The position numbers and the translations under genes are program-made. The notes under the pieces were generated by a model, which was not told where the DNA came from, searched no databases, and was given only the letters and a program-made list of their open reading frames with translations. Positions 16,781 to 25,789 of a stretch of 64,000 bases of DNA are shown piece after piece. The stretch's first letter is position 1. Every line of letters starts with the position of its first letter. The DNA is from Kribbella pratensis (GTDB taxonomy: Bacteria; Actinomycetota; Actinomycetes; Propionibacteriales; Kribbellaceae): the NCBI RefSeq assembly GCF_004366075.1, contig NZ_SODU01000004.1, positions 678,839 through 742,838 on the forward strand, in the 5' to 3' direction.

Positions 16781-17673
16781 GCACGACCGCACCGGCCAGG
16801 CGCCGGCACGACGACGACCTGCCGGCCGGGCACCATCCGTCCCGCCTGTCCAGAACCTTGGTGTGGACAGGCCTCGTCCTGTTCCTGATCTACTCCGTCT
16901 CGCCGATCTGGTTCCTGATCGTCTCCGCGACCAAGAGCCAGAGTGATCTCTACACCACGAACGGCTTGTGGTTCGCCGACTTCCATCTGTTCGACAACGC
17001 CCGCCAGCTCTTCACCTACCACGACGGCATCTTCCTGCGCTGGATGGCGAATACCCTCCTCTACGGTGTCGTCGGCACCGTCGGCATGACCGTCATCTGC
17101 GTCGCCTGCGGCTACGCACTAGCCATGTACCAGTTCCGCGGCCGCGGCATCCTGATGGGCTGCATCATCGCCTCGTTCCTGATTCCCGGTGCGTTGCTGA
17201 CGATTCCGTCGTTCCTGCTGTACTCACGGCTGCACATCGTCGACACCCCGTGGGCGATCATCGTCCCGCACTTCTTCAGCGCGTTCTCCGTCTACCTCGC
17301 CAAGGTGTACGCCGAAGGCGCCATCCCTCCCGAGCTCATCGAGGCGGCCCGCGTGGACGGCGCCGGCGAGTACCGCGCCTTCTTCACCATCGGAGCAAGG
17401 CTGATGACCACCGGCTCGGCGACCATCTTCCTGCTCGGCTTCGTCGGCTCCTGGAACTCGTTCTTCGGACCACTGGTGTTCCTGCGCGGCGAACAGAAGT
17501 GGACCATCATGCTCGGCCTGTACTCCTGGCTGAACGTCAAGGTCGACCAGTCCGTCGACCTGACCGGACTGGTCATCGTCGGATCGATCGTCTCGCTCAT
17601 CCCGATCGTCGCCCTGATGCTGGCCATGCAACGGTACTGGCGCTCCGGCATCACCCTCGGCAGCCTGAAATAG
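16777..17673 (+). CDS. sugar ABC transporter permease, MalG type
   Basis: 298 residues. Six membrane segments, and the EAA loop reads ELIEAARVDGAGEYRAFFTIG. A basic N-terminus with RRRHDDDLPAGHHPSR precedes the first helix. It pairs with the preceding MalF-like subunit. The C-terminus ends with RSGITLGSLK, as is standard for this family. Confidence 0.92.
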   Translation: MSTTAPARRRHDDDLPAGHHPSRLSRTLVWTGLVLFLIYSVSPIWFLIVSATKSQSDLYTTNGLWFADFHLFDNARQLFTYHDGIFLRWMANTLLYGVVGTVGMTVICVACGYALAMYQFRGRGILMGCIIASFLIPGALLTIPSFLLYSRLHIVDTPWAIIVPHFFSAFSVYLAKVYAEGAIPPELIEAARVDGAGEYRAFFTIGARLMTTGSATIFLLGFVGSWNSFFGPLVFLRGEQKWTIMLGLYSWLNVKVDQSVDLTGLVIVGSIVSLIPIVALMLAMQRYWRSGITLGSLK

Positions 17674-17725
17674 CCCTGGCCACCCAACCCCAGTCAATGT
17701 TTCGATCCCCTGAACGGAGGAGCCC

Positions 17726-18733
17726 GTGGCCGACCGCCCTGCGGCACTTTTCGCCCTCGGTGCGCACCATCTGCCGGACCTGTACCCGCCACGGTCAATC
17801 CACCGGCTGCAACAACTCGTGCGAATCGATCAGACCCTCGTCGCCGAGCGGTTCGACACCCCTGCGACAAGGGCCGCGCTGGCCTCGACCGAGTTCCTGA
17901 TCACCGGCTGGGGATCCCCGCCGATCACGACGGCAGTGCTCGACGCGGCGCCGCAACTGCGGGCGATCCTCCACACCGCCGGCTCGGTCAAGGCCCACCT
18001 TGCCCCGGCCTGCTGGGAGCGCGGTCTGGCCATCACCTCGGCCGCCGCGGCGAACGCCGTACCTGTCGCCGAGTACACGCTCGCGGCCATCCTCTTCGCG
18101 GGCAAGGACGTCTTCCGCCTGCGCGACCGGTACCACGCGACCAGGCATTTCACCGTGGCCCAAGTGCAGGCAGGAGTGGGCAACTACGGCCGTACGGTCG
18201 GCGTGATCGGCGCCTCGAGGATAGGTCGGCGGGTCATCGAACTGCTCCGCCCGTTCGACCTCGAGGTGTGCCTGTTCGACCCGTACGTCGACACCGCCAT
18301 CGCTGCCGGGCTCGGCGCACGACTGGTCGACCTGGACACGCTGATGCGCACCTGCGACATCGTCACCGTGCATGCCCCCGCGAACTCGCAGACCCACCAG
18401 CTTGTCGGAGCTGACCAGCTCGCGCTGATGCGGGACGGCGCGACCCTGATCAACACCGCACGCGGCGAACTCGTCGACACCGATGCCTTGATCAACCATC
18501 TCGAGGCCGGACGACTGTACGCCGTACTCGATGTAACCGATCCCGAGCCGCTGCCGACCGTCTCCACGCTCTGGAAGCTGCCCAACGTCTTCCTGACACC
18601 GCACATCGCCGGCTCACACGGCAACGAACTGGCGCGGATGGGCGATTGCATCATCGACGAACTCGAACGCATCCTCAGCGGCCGACCGTTCGAGCACGCG
18701 ATCGTGGCCTCCGATCTGGACCGGGTCGCCTAA
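17726..18733 (+). CDS. D-2-hydroxyacid dehydrogenase
   Basis: 335 residues from a GTG with GGAGG upstream. The NAD domain has GVIGASRIGRRV, then the catalytic Arg (INTARGELVD, Arg246), an acidic residue in VLDVTDPEPL and the His of TPHIAGSHGNE (His293). It reduces or oxidises a 2-hydroxy/2-oxo acid. Placed between the transporter and its regulator, it may process an acidic sugar product, for example a uronate derivative; this is inference. Confidence 0.88.
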   Translation: MADRPAALFALGAHHLPDLYPPRSIHRLQQLVRIDQTLVAERFDTPATRAALASTEFLITGWGSPPITTAVLDAAPQLRAILHTAGSVKAHLAPACWERGLAITSAAAANAVPVAEYTLAAILFAGKDVFRLRDRYHATRHFTVAQVQAGVGNYGRTVGVIGASRIGRRVIELLRPFDLEVCLFDPYVDTAIAAGLGARLVDLDTLMRTCDIVTVHAPANSQTHQLVGADQLALMRDGATLINTARGELVDTDALINHLEAGRLYAVLDVTDPEPLPTVSTLWKLPNVFLTPHIAGSHGNELARMGDCIIDELERILSGRPFEHAIVASDLDRVA

Positions 18734-18775
18734 TCTAGGAGTTGACCACGTCCAGCACGCGTCGAAGGGAGCCAG

Positions 18776-19858
18776 GTGACACGCCAACCGTCGTCCGGGG
18801 ACCGCCCGACCGTCAAGGATGTCGCCGCGTCGTCGGGGGTCTCCGCCACCACGGTGTCTCGGGTGCTCGCCGGCAACTACCCCGTATCGACCGCAACTCG
18901 CGCGCGCGTGATGAAGGCCGTCCGCGAACTGGACTATGTCATCAACGCCCAGGCGCGGGCACTGGGTGGCGGCGGCACAAAGACCGTGGCCTTCATCGTC
19001 CATGACCTGGTCGGCCCTGCGTTCGCGTACGTCGGTCAAGGCGTCGAGCAGCAGGCCACCGCCGAGGGCCGGCTGTGCCTGGTCTGCACCACCCATGGCG
19101 ATCCCGAACGCGAGCTGGAACTCATCGAGCTCATGCGGGAGCAGCAGGCCGAGGCGGTGGTCCTGGTCGGCGGCGGCAGCAACAGCCGCAGCTACGTCGA
19201 GCGGATAACTCAGATCGCCCGGGCGCTGGACAAGTCCGGCTCCCGCCTGGTTCTCTGCGGCCGGCCGCCGCTAAGCCCCGAGGTGCCCGCGACAGTGGTC
19301 GAGTACGACAACGAAGGCGGCGCCTACGCCATCACCAGCTACCTGATCTCCCTTGGTCACCGTGACATCGCCTTCCTGGGTGCGGGCGAACCGGGGCACA
19401 CCACCGTCGACGGACGCCTCCGCGGGTTCGAGCGCGCTCACGAGGCACACCACCTCCCGATGACGCCGCAGCGAACCCGCGCGATCACCTTCGACCGCGA
19501 GTCCGGCTACCAGGCCACCCGCGATCTGCTGGCCCGCGGCGAGAAGTTCACCGCCATCTTCGCCGCGACCGACGTCGTGGCCAGCGGCGTGCTGGTCGCA
19601 CTGCGAGAAGCCGGCCTCCGGGTGCCGGACGACGTCTCAGTCGTCGGGTACGACGACATCCCGCTGGCCAGAGACCTCACACCGGAGCTGACCACAGTCC
19701 ACGTGGACCACGAGGAGCTCGGCCGCACCGCCGTACGCTACGCCCTCAACCGCGACCGGCACGCCATGAGCCAACACACCGTGATCGGCACCCACGTAGT
19801 CATCCGCAACTCCACCGGCCCAGCTCCCAAGCCGGCCAGGACGCGTCCGGGGAAGTAG
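18776..19858 (+). CDS. LacI-family transcriptional regulator
   Basis: 360 residues from a GTG, with AAGGGAG just upstream. The N-terminal HTH is TVKDVAASSGVSATTVSRVL with the hinge helix further on (INAQARALGGGGT), followed by a periplasmic-binding-like sensor domain ending DDVSVVGYDDIPLARDLTPE. It closes the sugar operon and probably binds the paired operators at 14313 and 14402, releasing on binding the transported sugar. Confidence 0.9.
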   Translation: MTRQPSSGDRPTVKDVAASSGVSATTVSRVLAGNYPVSTATRARVMKAVRELDYVINAQARALGGGGTKTVAFIVHDLVGPAFAYVGQGVEQQATAEGRLCLVCTTHGDPERELELIELMREQQAEAVVLVGGGSNSRSYVERITQIARALDKSGSRLVLCGRPPLSPEVPATVVEYDNEGGAYAITSYLISLGHRDIAFLGAGEPGHTTVDGRLRGFERAHEAHHLPMTPQRTRAITFDRESGYQATRDLLARGEKFTAIFAATDVVASGVLVALREAGLRVPDDVSVVGYDDIPLARDLTPELTTVHVDHEELGRTAVRYALNRDRHAMSQHTVIGTHVVIRNSTGPAPKPARTRPGK

Positions 19859-19861
19859 AAG

Positions 19862-19880
19862 GCCCGCCAGTTCTGCGGGC
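19862..19880. terminator. hairpin terminator after the LacI gene
   Basis: GCCCGC and GCGGGC pair around a seven-base loop, four bases after the stop codon. Short stem and no T tract. Confidence 0.5.
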
Positions 19881-19885
19881 TCAGG

Positions 19886-20340
19886 TCGTGACGACCAAGC
19901 GGTTCTTGCGGCGATGGGAGGCTGCACGTGCACACTTCTGGACGAGGGAGAGGTTGGCGGCGCTGCCTAGCAAAGGCGACGCCCACGAGCCCGATGCCGA
20001 CCTGGTGTTTCATATCTTCGCCGCGCTCGCCGAATTCGTCCGCGAGCTCATCATGGAAGGCATGCACAAGGGCCTGGCTGCGCCAGGGCGCGGAGCACAC
20101 GGCTCGGCCGGCACCCAGCGATGACACCCGACCAGGTGCGCCCGACCCGAACGCTCCCCGCGGAGGCCGATGACTCCGTGAGCTCAGGCGCCAACTGGTC
20201 GACGTCTGCCCCTCGACGATGTACAAGTACGTCCCCGAACTCCGCCTCCGCCGTCTCCGGCGCATCAGCTCCGCTCGGGCTCCTCGCGATGCCGACACCC
20301 GGCGGTACGGTGGACGGAAACGCTGCCGATGAACCCTGCC
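19886..20340 (+). pseudogene. decayed serine resolvase
   Basis: Pieces in different frames match the resolvase at 9161: FHIFAALAEFVRELIMEG (plus-strand frame from 19888), then MTPDQVRPTRTL in another frame, then YKYVPELRLRRL near 20222. The N-terminal catalytic part with the nucleophilic Ser is missing. The DNA after the HTH still resembles the region behind the first copy, including the CTG CCG ATG start of the companion zinc-finger gene, but identity is only moderate, so the two loci diverged long ago. Confidence 0.7.
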
Positions 20341-20642
20341 AGGCCTCGCATCGACGGCATCCGCACGGGCGTTGATCATCCGAGTTCAGTGCACCAAGTC
20401 TCTCTTCACTGGCGGGTCGGCGCTGGAGTTATAGAGGTCTTGGTTCGTTGGATGAGCGTCGGTAGGAGCTGTTGCATGGTCGGATCGATTCGCCGCGGGT
20501 TGTGCGCACTGCCGCATGGAACCCCGTGCTAGAAGGAACACGCGTGCGTGCGCTGCCCGATGCTGCACGTCGACCCCCGGATGCTGCCGACGAACTGTTC
20601 AGGGTCGCGCGGAACAGCTGCCGGCAATGGGGTCGGCCAGGG
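20341..20642. other. stretch without a recognisable gene
   Basis: Short frames only. Around 20541-20600 one frame reads CPMLHVDPRML, faintly like part of a recombinase, but too short to call. Nothing else is seen. Confidence 0.4.
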
Positions 20643-21154
20643 TCAGGTGTGGAGTGTGCGGTTGTCGACCAGTTCCTGGGCGATGTCGCGCAGTTTGCGG
20701 TTGGAGTTCTGCGAGGCCCGCCTGAGTACCTCGAAAGCCTTGTCGCTGTCGAGGTCGTGACGCTCCATCAGAATGCCCATCGCTTGTCCACCAGCTTTCG
20801 GGCATCGATGGCGTACGCCAGATTCTCGTCTCTGCGGGCGGTCGCGATCGCGACGGAGGCGTGACGGGCGAGGATGTGTGCGACCGCGACGTCATCGACG
20901 GTGAACCCGTCGGGTTTGTCGCTGGAGAGACTGAGAACCGCCTGAGGGCTGCTGGCCACGACCACGGGCAGGTGGACAGCGCTGCGGATCCCGGCCGACT
21001 GGACCTGCTCGGCCCAGCGCGGCGACCACCGAGACTCGGCGATCCTCGCATCGCTCGACGCCACGATCTCAGGGCGCCCCTCACCCGTGACCAGCGCGAC
21101 CGAGGCATATCTACACCCGACCGCATGCAGAACGAACTGGACGACCTCTTGCAC
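20643..21154 (-). pseudogene. GAF-ANTAR regulator with a one-base frameshift
   Basis: From GTG 21154 a GAF sensor domain is read (VVQFVLHAVGCRYASVALVT to HILARHASVAIATARRDEN). The frame then stops after LVDKRWAF. One base out of phase the C-terminal ANTAR RNA-binding domain continues: MGILMERHDLDSDKAF and then VLRRASQNSNRKLRDIAQEL, ending at 20643. Inserting one G on the minus strand at about 20783 gives VDKAMGILMERHD, the family sequence. The N-terminus also seems short, with a stop just upstream. ANTAR proteins normally act as antiterminators; this one is probably inactive unless the base is a sequencing error. Confidence 0.75.
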
Positions 21155-21206
21155 GGTCTGGTGTGCAGCGGGTGAGCAGGCCTATGACTGTGTCTCAGCC
21201 GCCAGC

Positions 21207-22079
21207 TCAATTTCGACGGTCCGGTGCCGATTGAGAACTGCCAGAGCGGCGGCGGTAGGCGCCCGGTGACATGCCGCACAAGCGGTTGAAGGTGGCGTAG
21301 AAGCCGCTCTGTGAGCCGAACCCGGCCTCGACGGCGATGGCCGCGGTGGTGGCATTCGTGGTGAGGAGCAGACGTTGCGCCTCGGCGACGCGACACTGCG
21401 TCAAGTACGCGCCGAGTGTGGTGCCGGTGACCCGGCGGAACAGGGTCATCGCGTAGTTCGGGTGCAGGTGCGCGGCCGTGGCGACCTCCGCGGCGGTGAT
21501 CGGATCATGGAAGTGGGCCATCGCGTATCTCGCCATGAGAGCGGCGTGGCGAACGCCGTCGTCGGTACCGTCCCACTCCACAGACGGCAGGTCCGTGCCG
21601 CGAACGCTGTGCAGCAGCCGCCGGATGTGCGCCTGGATCTCCAGCATCGCGATTCGGCGCCGCTCGACGGATCCAGTGGCGAGATCTTCGGTCCATCGGT
21701 CGAAGGCGGACAGGTCCAGCACCCCGGCTGCTTCCATCGGGGCAACCACCGGACGCCCGCCGAGCAGTCGGGCGAGGCCCGCGTCGGGCAGACTCCAGCC
21801 GAGCACCGTCCGCACGGGGACGTGAGCCCAACCGACGTGGGCGCGCGACATGTCCGCCGGACTGTCCAGTAACCGATGCGGCATCGCAGCCCAGAACAGG
21901 CCGACCTCGCCGGGACGGATCTCGGCGAGCGTTCCGCCGAACAGGTAGCGCAGCGGCGCGTCGGTCACCACGTTGAGCTCGATGTCGTCGTGGCAGTGCG
22001 CCTGCCGCATCGTCGGTGCCGGCCCGGTGAGACACCAGAGCTCGGGCGTGTGCAGCACGAGCGCGGCCGGATAAGACAT
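21207..22079 (-). CDS. AraC-family transcriptional regulator
   Basis: 290 residues. An N-terminal cupin-like ligand domain (HCHDDIELNVVTDAPLRYLF) is followed by two HTH motifs at the C-terminus (AEVATAAHLHPNYAMTLFRRV and TAAIAVEAGFGSQSGFYATF). It is divergent from the GH4 glycosidase at 22179 and likely activates it when an alpha-galactoside or similar sugar is present. Its first 40 codons and promoter are duplicated in damaged form at 33823-33988. Confidence 0.9.
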   Translation of the reverse strand: MSYPAALVLHTPELWCLTGPAPTMRQAHCHDDIELNVVTDAPLRYLFGGTLAEIRPGEVGLFWAAMPHRLLDSPADMSRAHVGWAHVPVRTVLGWSLPDAGLARLLGGRPVVAPMEAAGVLDLSAFDRWTEDLATGSVERRRIAMLEIQAHIRRLLHSVRGTDLPSVEWDGTDDGVRHAALMARYAMAHFHDPITAAEVATAAHLHPNYAMTLFRRVTGTTLGAYLTQCRVAEAQRLLLTTNATTAAIAVEAGFGSQSGFYATFNRLCGMSPGAYRRRSGSSQSAPDRRN

Positions 22080-22117
22080 CGAGGACCTTAGTTTTCAGGA
22101 ACTTCGGCGTAATCGTC
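22041..22117. repeat. AraC promoter/start repeat, original copy
   Basis: The segment covering the start of the AraC gene and 38 bases upstream recurs in inverted orientation at 33823-33899 with two visible mismatches. Confidence 0.85.
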
Positions 22118-22178
22118 CAGAAGAACTCTAGTTCACTCAGCTCTTAATGTGAAGGCGTTCACCGACGAAGGGACCACG

Positions 22179-23534
22179 ATGGCGAAAATTGCAATCATCG
22201 GCGCGGGCGGGTACGTCTTTCCCTTCCGCCTGATCGGCGATCTGCTCAGCTTTCCTGCCCTGCAGAACAGCACGCTCGCCCTGATGGACATCGATGCCGA
22301 GCGGCTCGAGCGAACTGCGACAGCGGCCCGTGAGCTGATCGAGCACCACGGGCTACCGGCCGCGGTACTCGAAACCACCGACCGCAAGGAGGCCCTGGAT
22401 GCCGCTGACTACGTGATCATCACGTTCCAAGTCGGTGGCGTCGATGCGTACCGGCACGACGTCGAGATTCCCCGCAGGTACGGGATCGACCAGACGGTCG
22501 GCGACACCGTCGGGCCCGGTGGGGTGTTCCGCTTCCTGCGGTCTGTTCCGGCATACCGGGAACTGGCCTCCGATATCCACGCTCTCTGTCCAGGAGCGCA
22601 GGTGATCAACTACGCCAACCCGATGGCGATGGCGACCTGGTACCTGACCAGCCTGGGACTGCGGCCGGTCGGTCTGTGCCACAGCGTCCAGGGCACGACC
22701 CGCATGCTCGCCCGGGAGCTCGACATTCCCTACGGCGAGGTGCGCTATCTGTCCGCCGGGATCAACCACCAGGCCTGGATCCTCGACTTCCGCCGCGGCA
22801 ACCAGGACCTCTACCCCGATCTGCGACGGCGGATGCAACGCCACCTCAACTGGCAGGACACCACCGGGCTCGCCGACGACGACGGTGACCACAGTGGCGT
22901 CGACCGGGGCGTGTCCACGTACGAGGGCGGCATCGAACGCGTCCGTACCTCGATCATGGACGCGTTCGGCTACTTCCACACCGAGTCCAGCCACCACGCG
23001 TCGGAGTATCTGCCGTACTTCCGCAAGAACCCTGAGCTGGTGCGTGACTTCGTGCCGGTGCGCTGGGACTACTACGAGATCTGCCGCGACCACGACGAGG
23101 ACGAGAAGATCATCACGGCCCTGGCCGAGCTCAAGGACGAACTCGCACCTTCGGTCGAGTACGGCGCCGTCATCGTCAACAGCATGGAGACGAACCGGCC
23201 CGGCGTGATCTACGGCAATGTCGAGAACCGCGAAATCATCCCCAATCTTCCCGAGGGATCCTGCGTAGAGGTTCCCTGCCTGGTGGACGGCAACGGCATC
23301 CAGCCGATCGCCGTGGGACCGCTCCCGCCCCAGTGCGCGGCGGTGAACCGCACCAACGTGAACGTGCAGGAACTCGCCGTTCAGGCCGCCCTGACCGGCA
23401 ACCGCGAACACGTCTACCAAGCCGTCATGTTGGACCCCCTCACGGGCGCCCAGCTCACCCTCCAGCAGATCCGCACCATGGTCGACGAACTGTTCGAGGC
23501 TCACGCACCCCTCCTTCCCAGCGAATTGCTGTAA
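22179..23534 (+). CDS. GH4 glycosidase (alpha-galactosidase/alpha-glucosidase type)
   Basis: 451 residues from ATG 22179 with AAGGGA upstream; an earlier in-frame start has no such site. Family 4 enzymes bind NAD+ and Mn2+ and cleave by redox-assisted elimination. Seen here: IAIIGAGGYVF (NAD loop), NYANPM at about 144-149, and metal ligands Cys167 (GLCHS) and His197 (GINHQAW). There is no signal peptide, so it acts on imported sugar. The specificity (alpha-galactoside versus alpha-glucoside or glucuronide) cannot be settled by eye; the CHSVQ context favours alpha-galactosidase. Confidence 0.9.
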   Translation: MAKIAIIGAGGYVFPFRLIGDLLSFPALQNSTLALMDIDAERLERTATAARELIEHHGLPAAVLETTDRKEALDAADYVIITFQVGGVDAYRHDVEIPRRYGIDQTVGDTVGPGGVFRFLRSVPAYRELASDIHALCPGAQVINYANPMAMATWYLTSLGLRPVGLCHSVQGTTRMLARELDIPYGEVRYLSAGINHQAWILDFRRGNQDLYPDLRRRMQRHLNWQDTTGLADDDGDHSGVDRGVSTYEGGIERVRTSIMDAFGYFHTESSHHASEYLPYFRKNPELVRDFVPVRWDYYEICRDHDEDEKIITALAELKDELAPSVEYGAVIVNSMETNRPGVIYGNVENREIIPNLPEGSCVEVPCLVDGNGIQPIAVGPLPPQCAAVNRTNVNVQELAVQAALTGNREHVYQAVMLDPLTGAQLTLQQIRTMVDELFEAHAPLLPSELL

Positions 23535-23595
23535 CGGACGGAGTCAGCCTGCGCAGTCGCAAACAGTCAGGGGTTCAGCCGACCTGCCGCGCAGC

Positions 23596-23633
23596 TCAGA
23601 GGCAAGCGCCTAACGCGCTGGCCTTGCCTCTGA
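23596..23633. terminator. hairpin terminator after GH4
   Basis: Perfect 11-base arms TCAGAGGCAAG and CTTGCCTCTGA flank a 16-base loop that can pair further (GCGC on both sides). It lies 62 bases past the GH4 stop. Confidence 0.8.
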
Positions 23634-23639
23634 GTCAGC

Positions 23640-24096
23640 CTGTCCTGCTGTCCACGCAGCGGGGGCGGTCGGGATCAGGTGAGTTCCGCTGGGTTCCGTA
23701 GGCGAGGTAGGAGCGGATCGCCAGGATTGCGCCGGCACGGGCCCACTCGGTGAACTCGAACGGTTCGACGTCCATGGTGACCGGTCCGTTGGCCGGGTTG
23801 CGGTATTGGCTGATCGCGGCGTCGCATCCGGATCGCCGTCGCGGGCGAGGGCGACGGCGGCCTCGTAGTCCAGGCAGCCGGTCTCGCCCCGCCCGGCTCC
23901 TGGTATCCACCACGCTCGTGCTGACCGCCGCTCGTCTTGACCGCCGCGCCGCTGGTAGCGGTCGCGCAACCCGGCGACTATGGCGCTGTTGGTGAGGTAG
24001 GCGCTGACGCAGCCGCGCCTGCCGCCGCTGCAGCGGCGGCGCGCGTCGGGGTCGATCAAGAGGTGATCAAGACGCCCGGCCCGACCATGCGCCCCG
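23640..24096. other. degenerate coding remnants
   Basis: On the minus strand, pieces of an apparently once-coding frame remain: LDYEAAVALARDGDPDA, then one frame away AISQYRNPANGPVTMDVEPF and TEWARAGAILAIRSYLAYG ending at 23638. A frameshift near 23825 separates them. The family is not recognised. No intact gene is seen. Confidence 0.35.
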
Positions 24097-24194
24097 GTGA
24101 CCAACACCGCCGACGCCCCCAACATCGAAGTCCTCATCCCGATCACCACCCTGCTCGGGATGGACGATGACCCCTGCGAACTCACCGGCTACGG
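24097..24194 (+). pseudogene. DUF222/HNH-endonuclease fragment
   Basis: The frame VTNTADAPNIEVLIPITTLL then GMDDDPCELTGYG matches the central part of DUF222 (13E12-type) HNH nuclease-like proteins, in which the text IEVLIPITTLLG is characteristic. Both ends are lost: upstream the frame is broken at about 24096 and downstream it runs directly into an alpha/beta hydrolase fragment. Confidence 0.55.
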
Positions 24195-24200
24195 GCGCCG

Positions 24201-24675
24201 CTGGCCGACTTTCTGGGCAGGACACACTTCGTAGTAGTCCTGGCCACTCACCTCGATTCCAAGACCGTCGGGCTGCCTGGGGACGATCTGACCCCGTTCG
24301 CCTTCGAGAACTTTCCGTGGCTGCGCAACCCGAGCTTCGCCGAGCTCACCGCCCCGGCTCTCGTGGTCTCCGGAGACCACGGCACGCTGCCCCTCACCGT
24401 GCGCGGATCCGACTGGACCACCGACCCGTACTTCCTCAGCCCGGTCGCCGAAAGTCTGCTCACCCTGTACGACGCGAGGCACTTCCTCGGCGGGATCTCG
24501 GGCTACCAGGTTCACCGAAACAATCGACGAGAACCCACAACGGGTCTCGCTGGTCCAGCAAGTCACCTCGGCCTACCTGCGCCAGGTTCTCGGTATCGAG
24601 GACGCGAGCTGGACCGCCGAACAGAAGGATCTTGCCGACAGCAACGACCCGCTCGGGCGCATCGAGTCCAAATGA
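24201..24675 (+). pseudogene. alpha/beta hydrolase, 5'-truncated and frameshifted
   Basis: One frame reads LADFLGRTHFVVVLATHLDS then FENFPWLRNPSFAELTAPAL, VVSGDHGTLPLTVRGSDW and HFLGGISGYQ, the C-terminal half of an alpha/beta hydrolase with its acidic and His residues. At about 24510 the frame slips by one and continues FTETIDENPQRVSLVQQVTS to DPLGRIESK, stop 24673-24675. The N-terminal half with the nucleophilic Ser is absent. Confidence 0.7.
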
Positions 24676-24685
24676 CCCTCGTCCG

Positions 24686-25789
24686 TCAGAGACCCAATGG
24701 CGCGGTGTGCCAGGCCGTCCTTGGATCCCAGGACTTCAGGACCGCGAGGATGCGATCGTCGGTCTCCGCGGAGATCGCCTCCGCCTGGGACTCTTCGAGG
24801 ATGTCAGCGATCTGAACACGCGATCCGGTGGCCGCTGAACGCACCGCCGACTCGACCATCGCGACGCTCATGAGATTCGATCGCGCCTCTGACTGTGGCG
24901 GTTCGCCCGTACGCACGGCTCGGACGAACTCGACCAACGAGCCGGCGATCTGTTCGGGGTCGTCGGCCACCACCGCCGGCAGCGCCTCACCCGAGGCGAG
25001 TTCGGCGACGGGCGGGATGTCCCCGTCCCAGACCGCCGTACCGCCGGATGCGCTGGCCCGCCACCGGCTGTTCCAGGACGTTTCCAGGCCCAGGGCGCAC
25101 CAGCTGCCGGTGAACGTGAAGCGGGTGCCGTCAGCGAACCGAAAGATCGCGGACGCCGCCGCGTTGCCGTCGAACCAGCTCCACGACGGGTTGTACGACT
25201 CGCAGTACACCGACACCGGCTCCGACCCGATCAGCTTGCGGGACAGGTCGAACTGGTGGATCGCCATGTCGACCAGGAGCGGCTCGGCCATCCGCTCCCG
25301 GAACCCGCCGAAATGCGGAGCCTTGAAGAACTCGCACGACAGCGACCCGATCGGGCCGAGCTCCGCGAGCTGCCGGCCGAAGGCCGCCCCCAGGCGAAGG
25401 TATCGGCGCGATTGCGAAACCATGAGCAACCTGCCGGCGGCTTCGGCGGCCGCGATCATCCTCAGGCACTCCCGAACTGTCTCGGCCTGCGGTTTCTCGC
25501 AGAGCACCGGCAGGCCGTACGACAGGGCAGAGATGCTGACCAGGGGATGCGCGGCGGGGACGGTGACGTCGATGACCGCATCAGCTTCCGAGCGGTCGAC
25601 GAGCTCCTCCAAAGACGCGGCGACCGGTACGTCGGCGTACCCGTGCTCGTCAGCCGCAACCCGGGCCCGGTCGAGGTCGAGATCGACGAGGCCGGCCAGG
25701 ACGACGTCCGGGTTGTCGGAGATCGTCCGGAGCCAGACACCGCCCATTCCGCCGGCGCCGACCTGCAGCAGTCGCAAGGGTTCAGGCAT
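24686..25789 (-). CDS. Gfo/Idh/MocA family sugar oxidoreductase
   Basis: 367 residues from ATG 25789 with GGAG seven bases upstream, overlapping the ThuA gene by eight bases. The NAD(P) loop is [14 protein letters not shown] and the family Lys motif is CEKPQAE (EKP). A GFO/IDH C-terminal beta sheet follows, containing [16 protein letters not shown] with the catalytic-type His. Such enzymes oxidise the hydroxyl of sugars, inositols or their glycosides. Last gene of ABC cluster A. Confidence 0.9.
   Translation of the reverse strand: MPEPLRLLQVGAGGMGGVWLRTISDNPDVVLAGLVDLDLDRARVAADEHGYADVPVAASLEELVDRSEADAVIDVTVPAAHPLVSISALSYGLPVLCEKPQAETVRECLRMIAAAEAAGRLLMVSQSRRYLRLGAAFGRQLAELGPIGSLSCEFFKAPHFGGFRERMAEPLLVDMAIHQFDLSRKLIGSEPVSVYCESYNPSWSWFDGNAAASAIFRFADGTRFTFTGSWCALGLETSWNSRWRASASGGTAVWDGDIPPVAELASGEALPAVVADDPEQIAGSLVEFVRAVRTGEPPQSEARSNLMSVAMVESAVRSAATGSRVQIADILEESQAEAISAETDDRILAVLKSWDPRTAWHTAPLGL

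Noticed and set aside
20541-20600. Possible recombinase fragment (CPMLHVDPRML)
   Set aside because: Too short, with no second supporting block.
22353-23504. 383-residue minus-strand frame opposite GH4
   Set aside because: Antisense shadow; the plus-strand frame carries the GH4 motifs.
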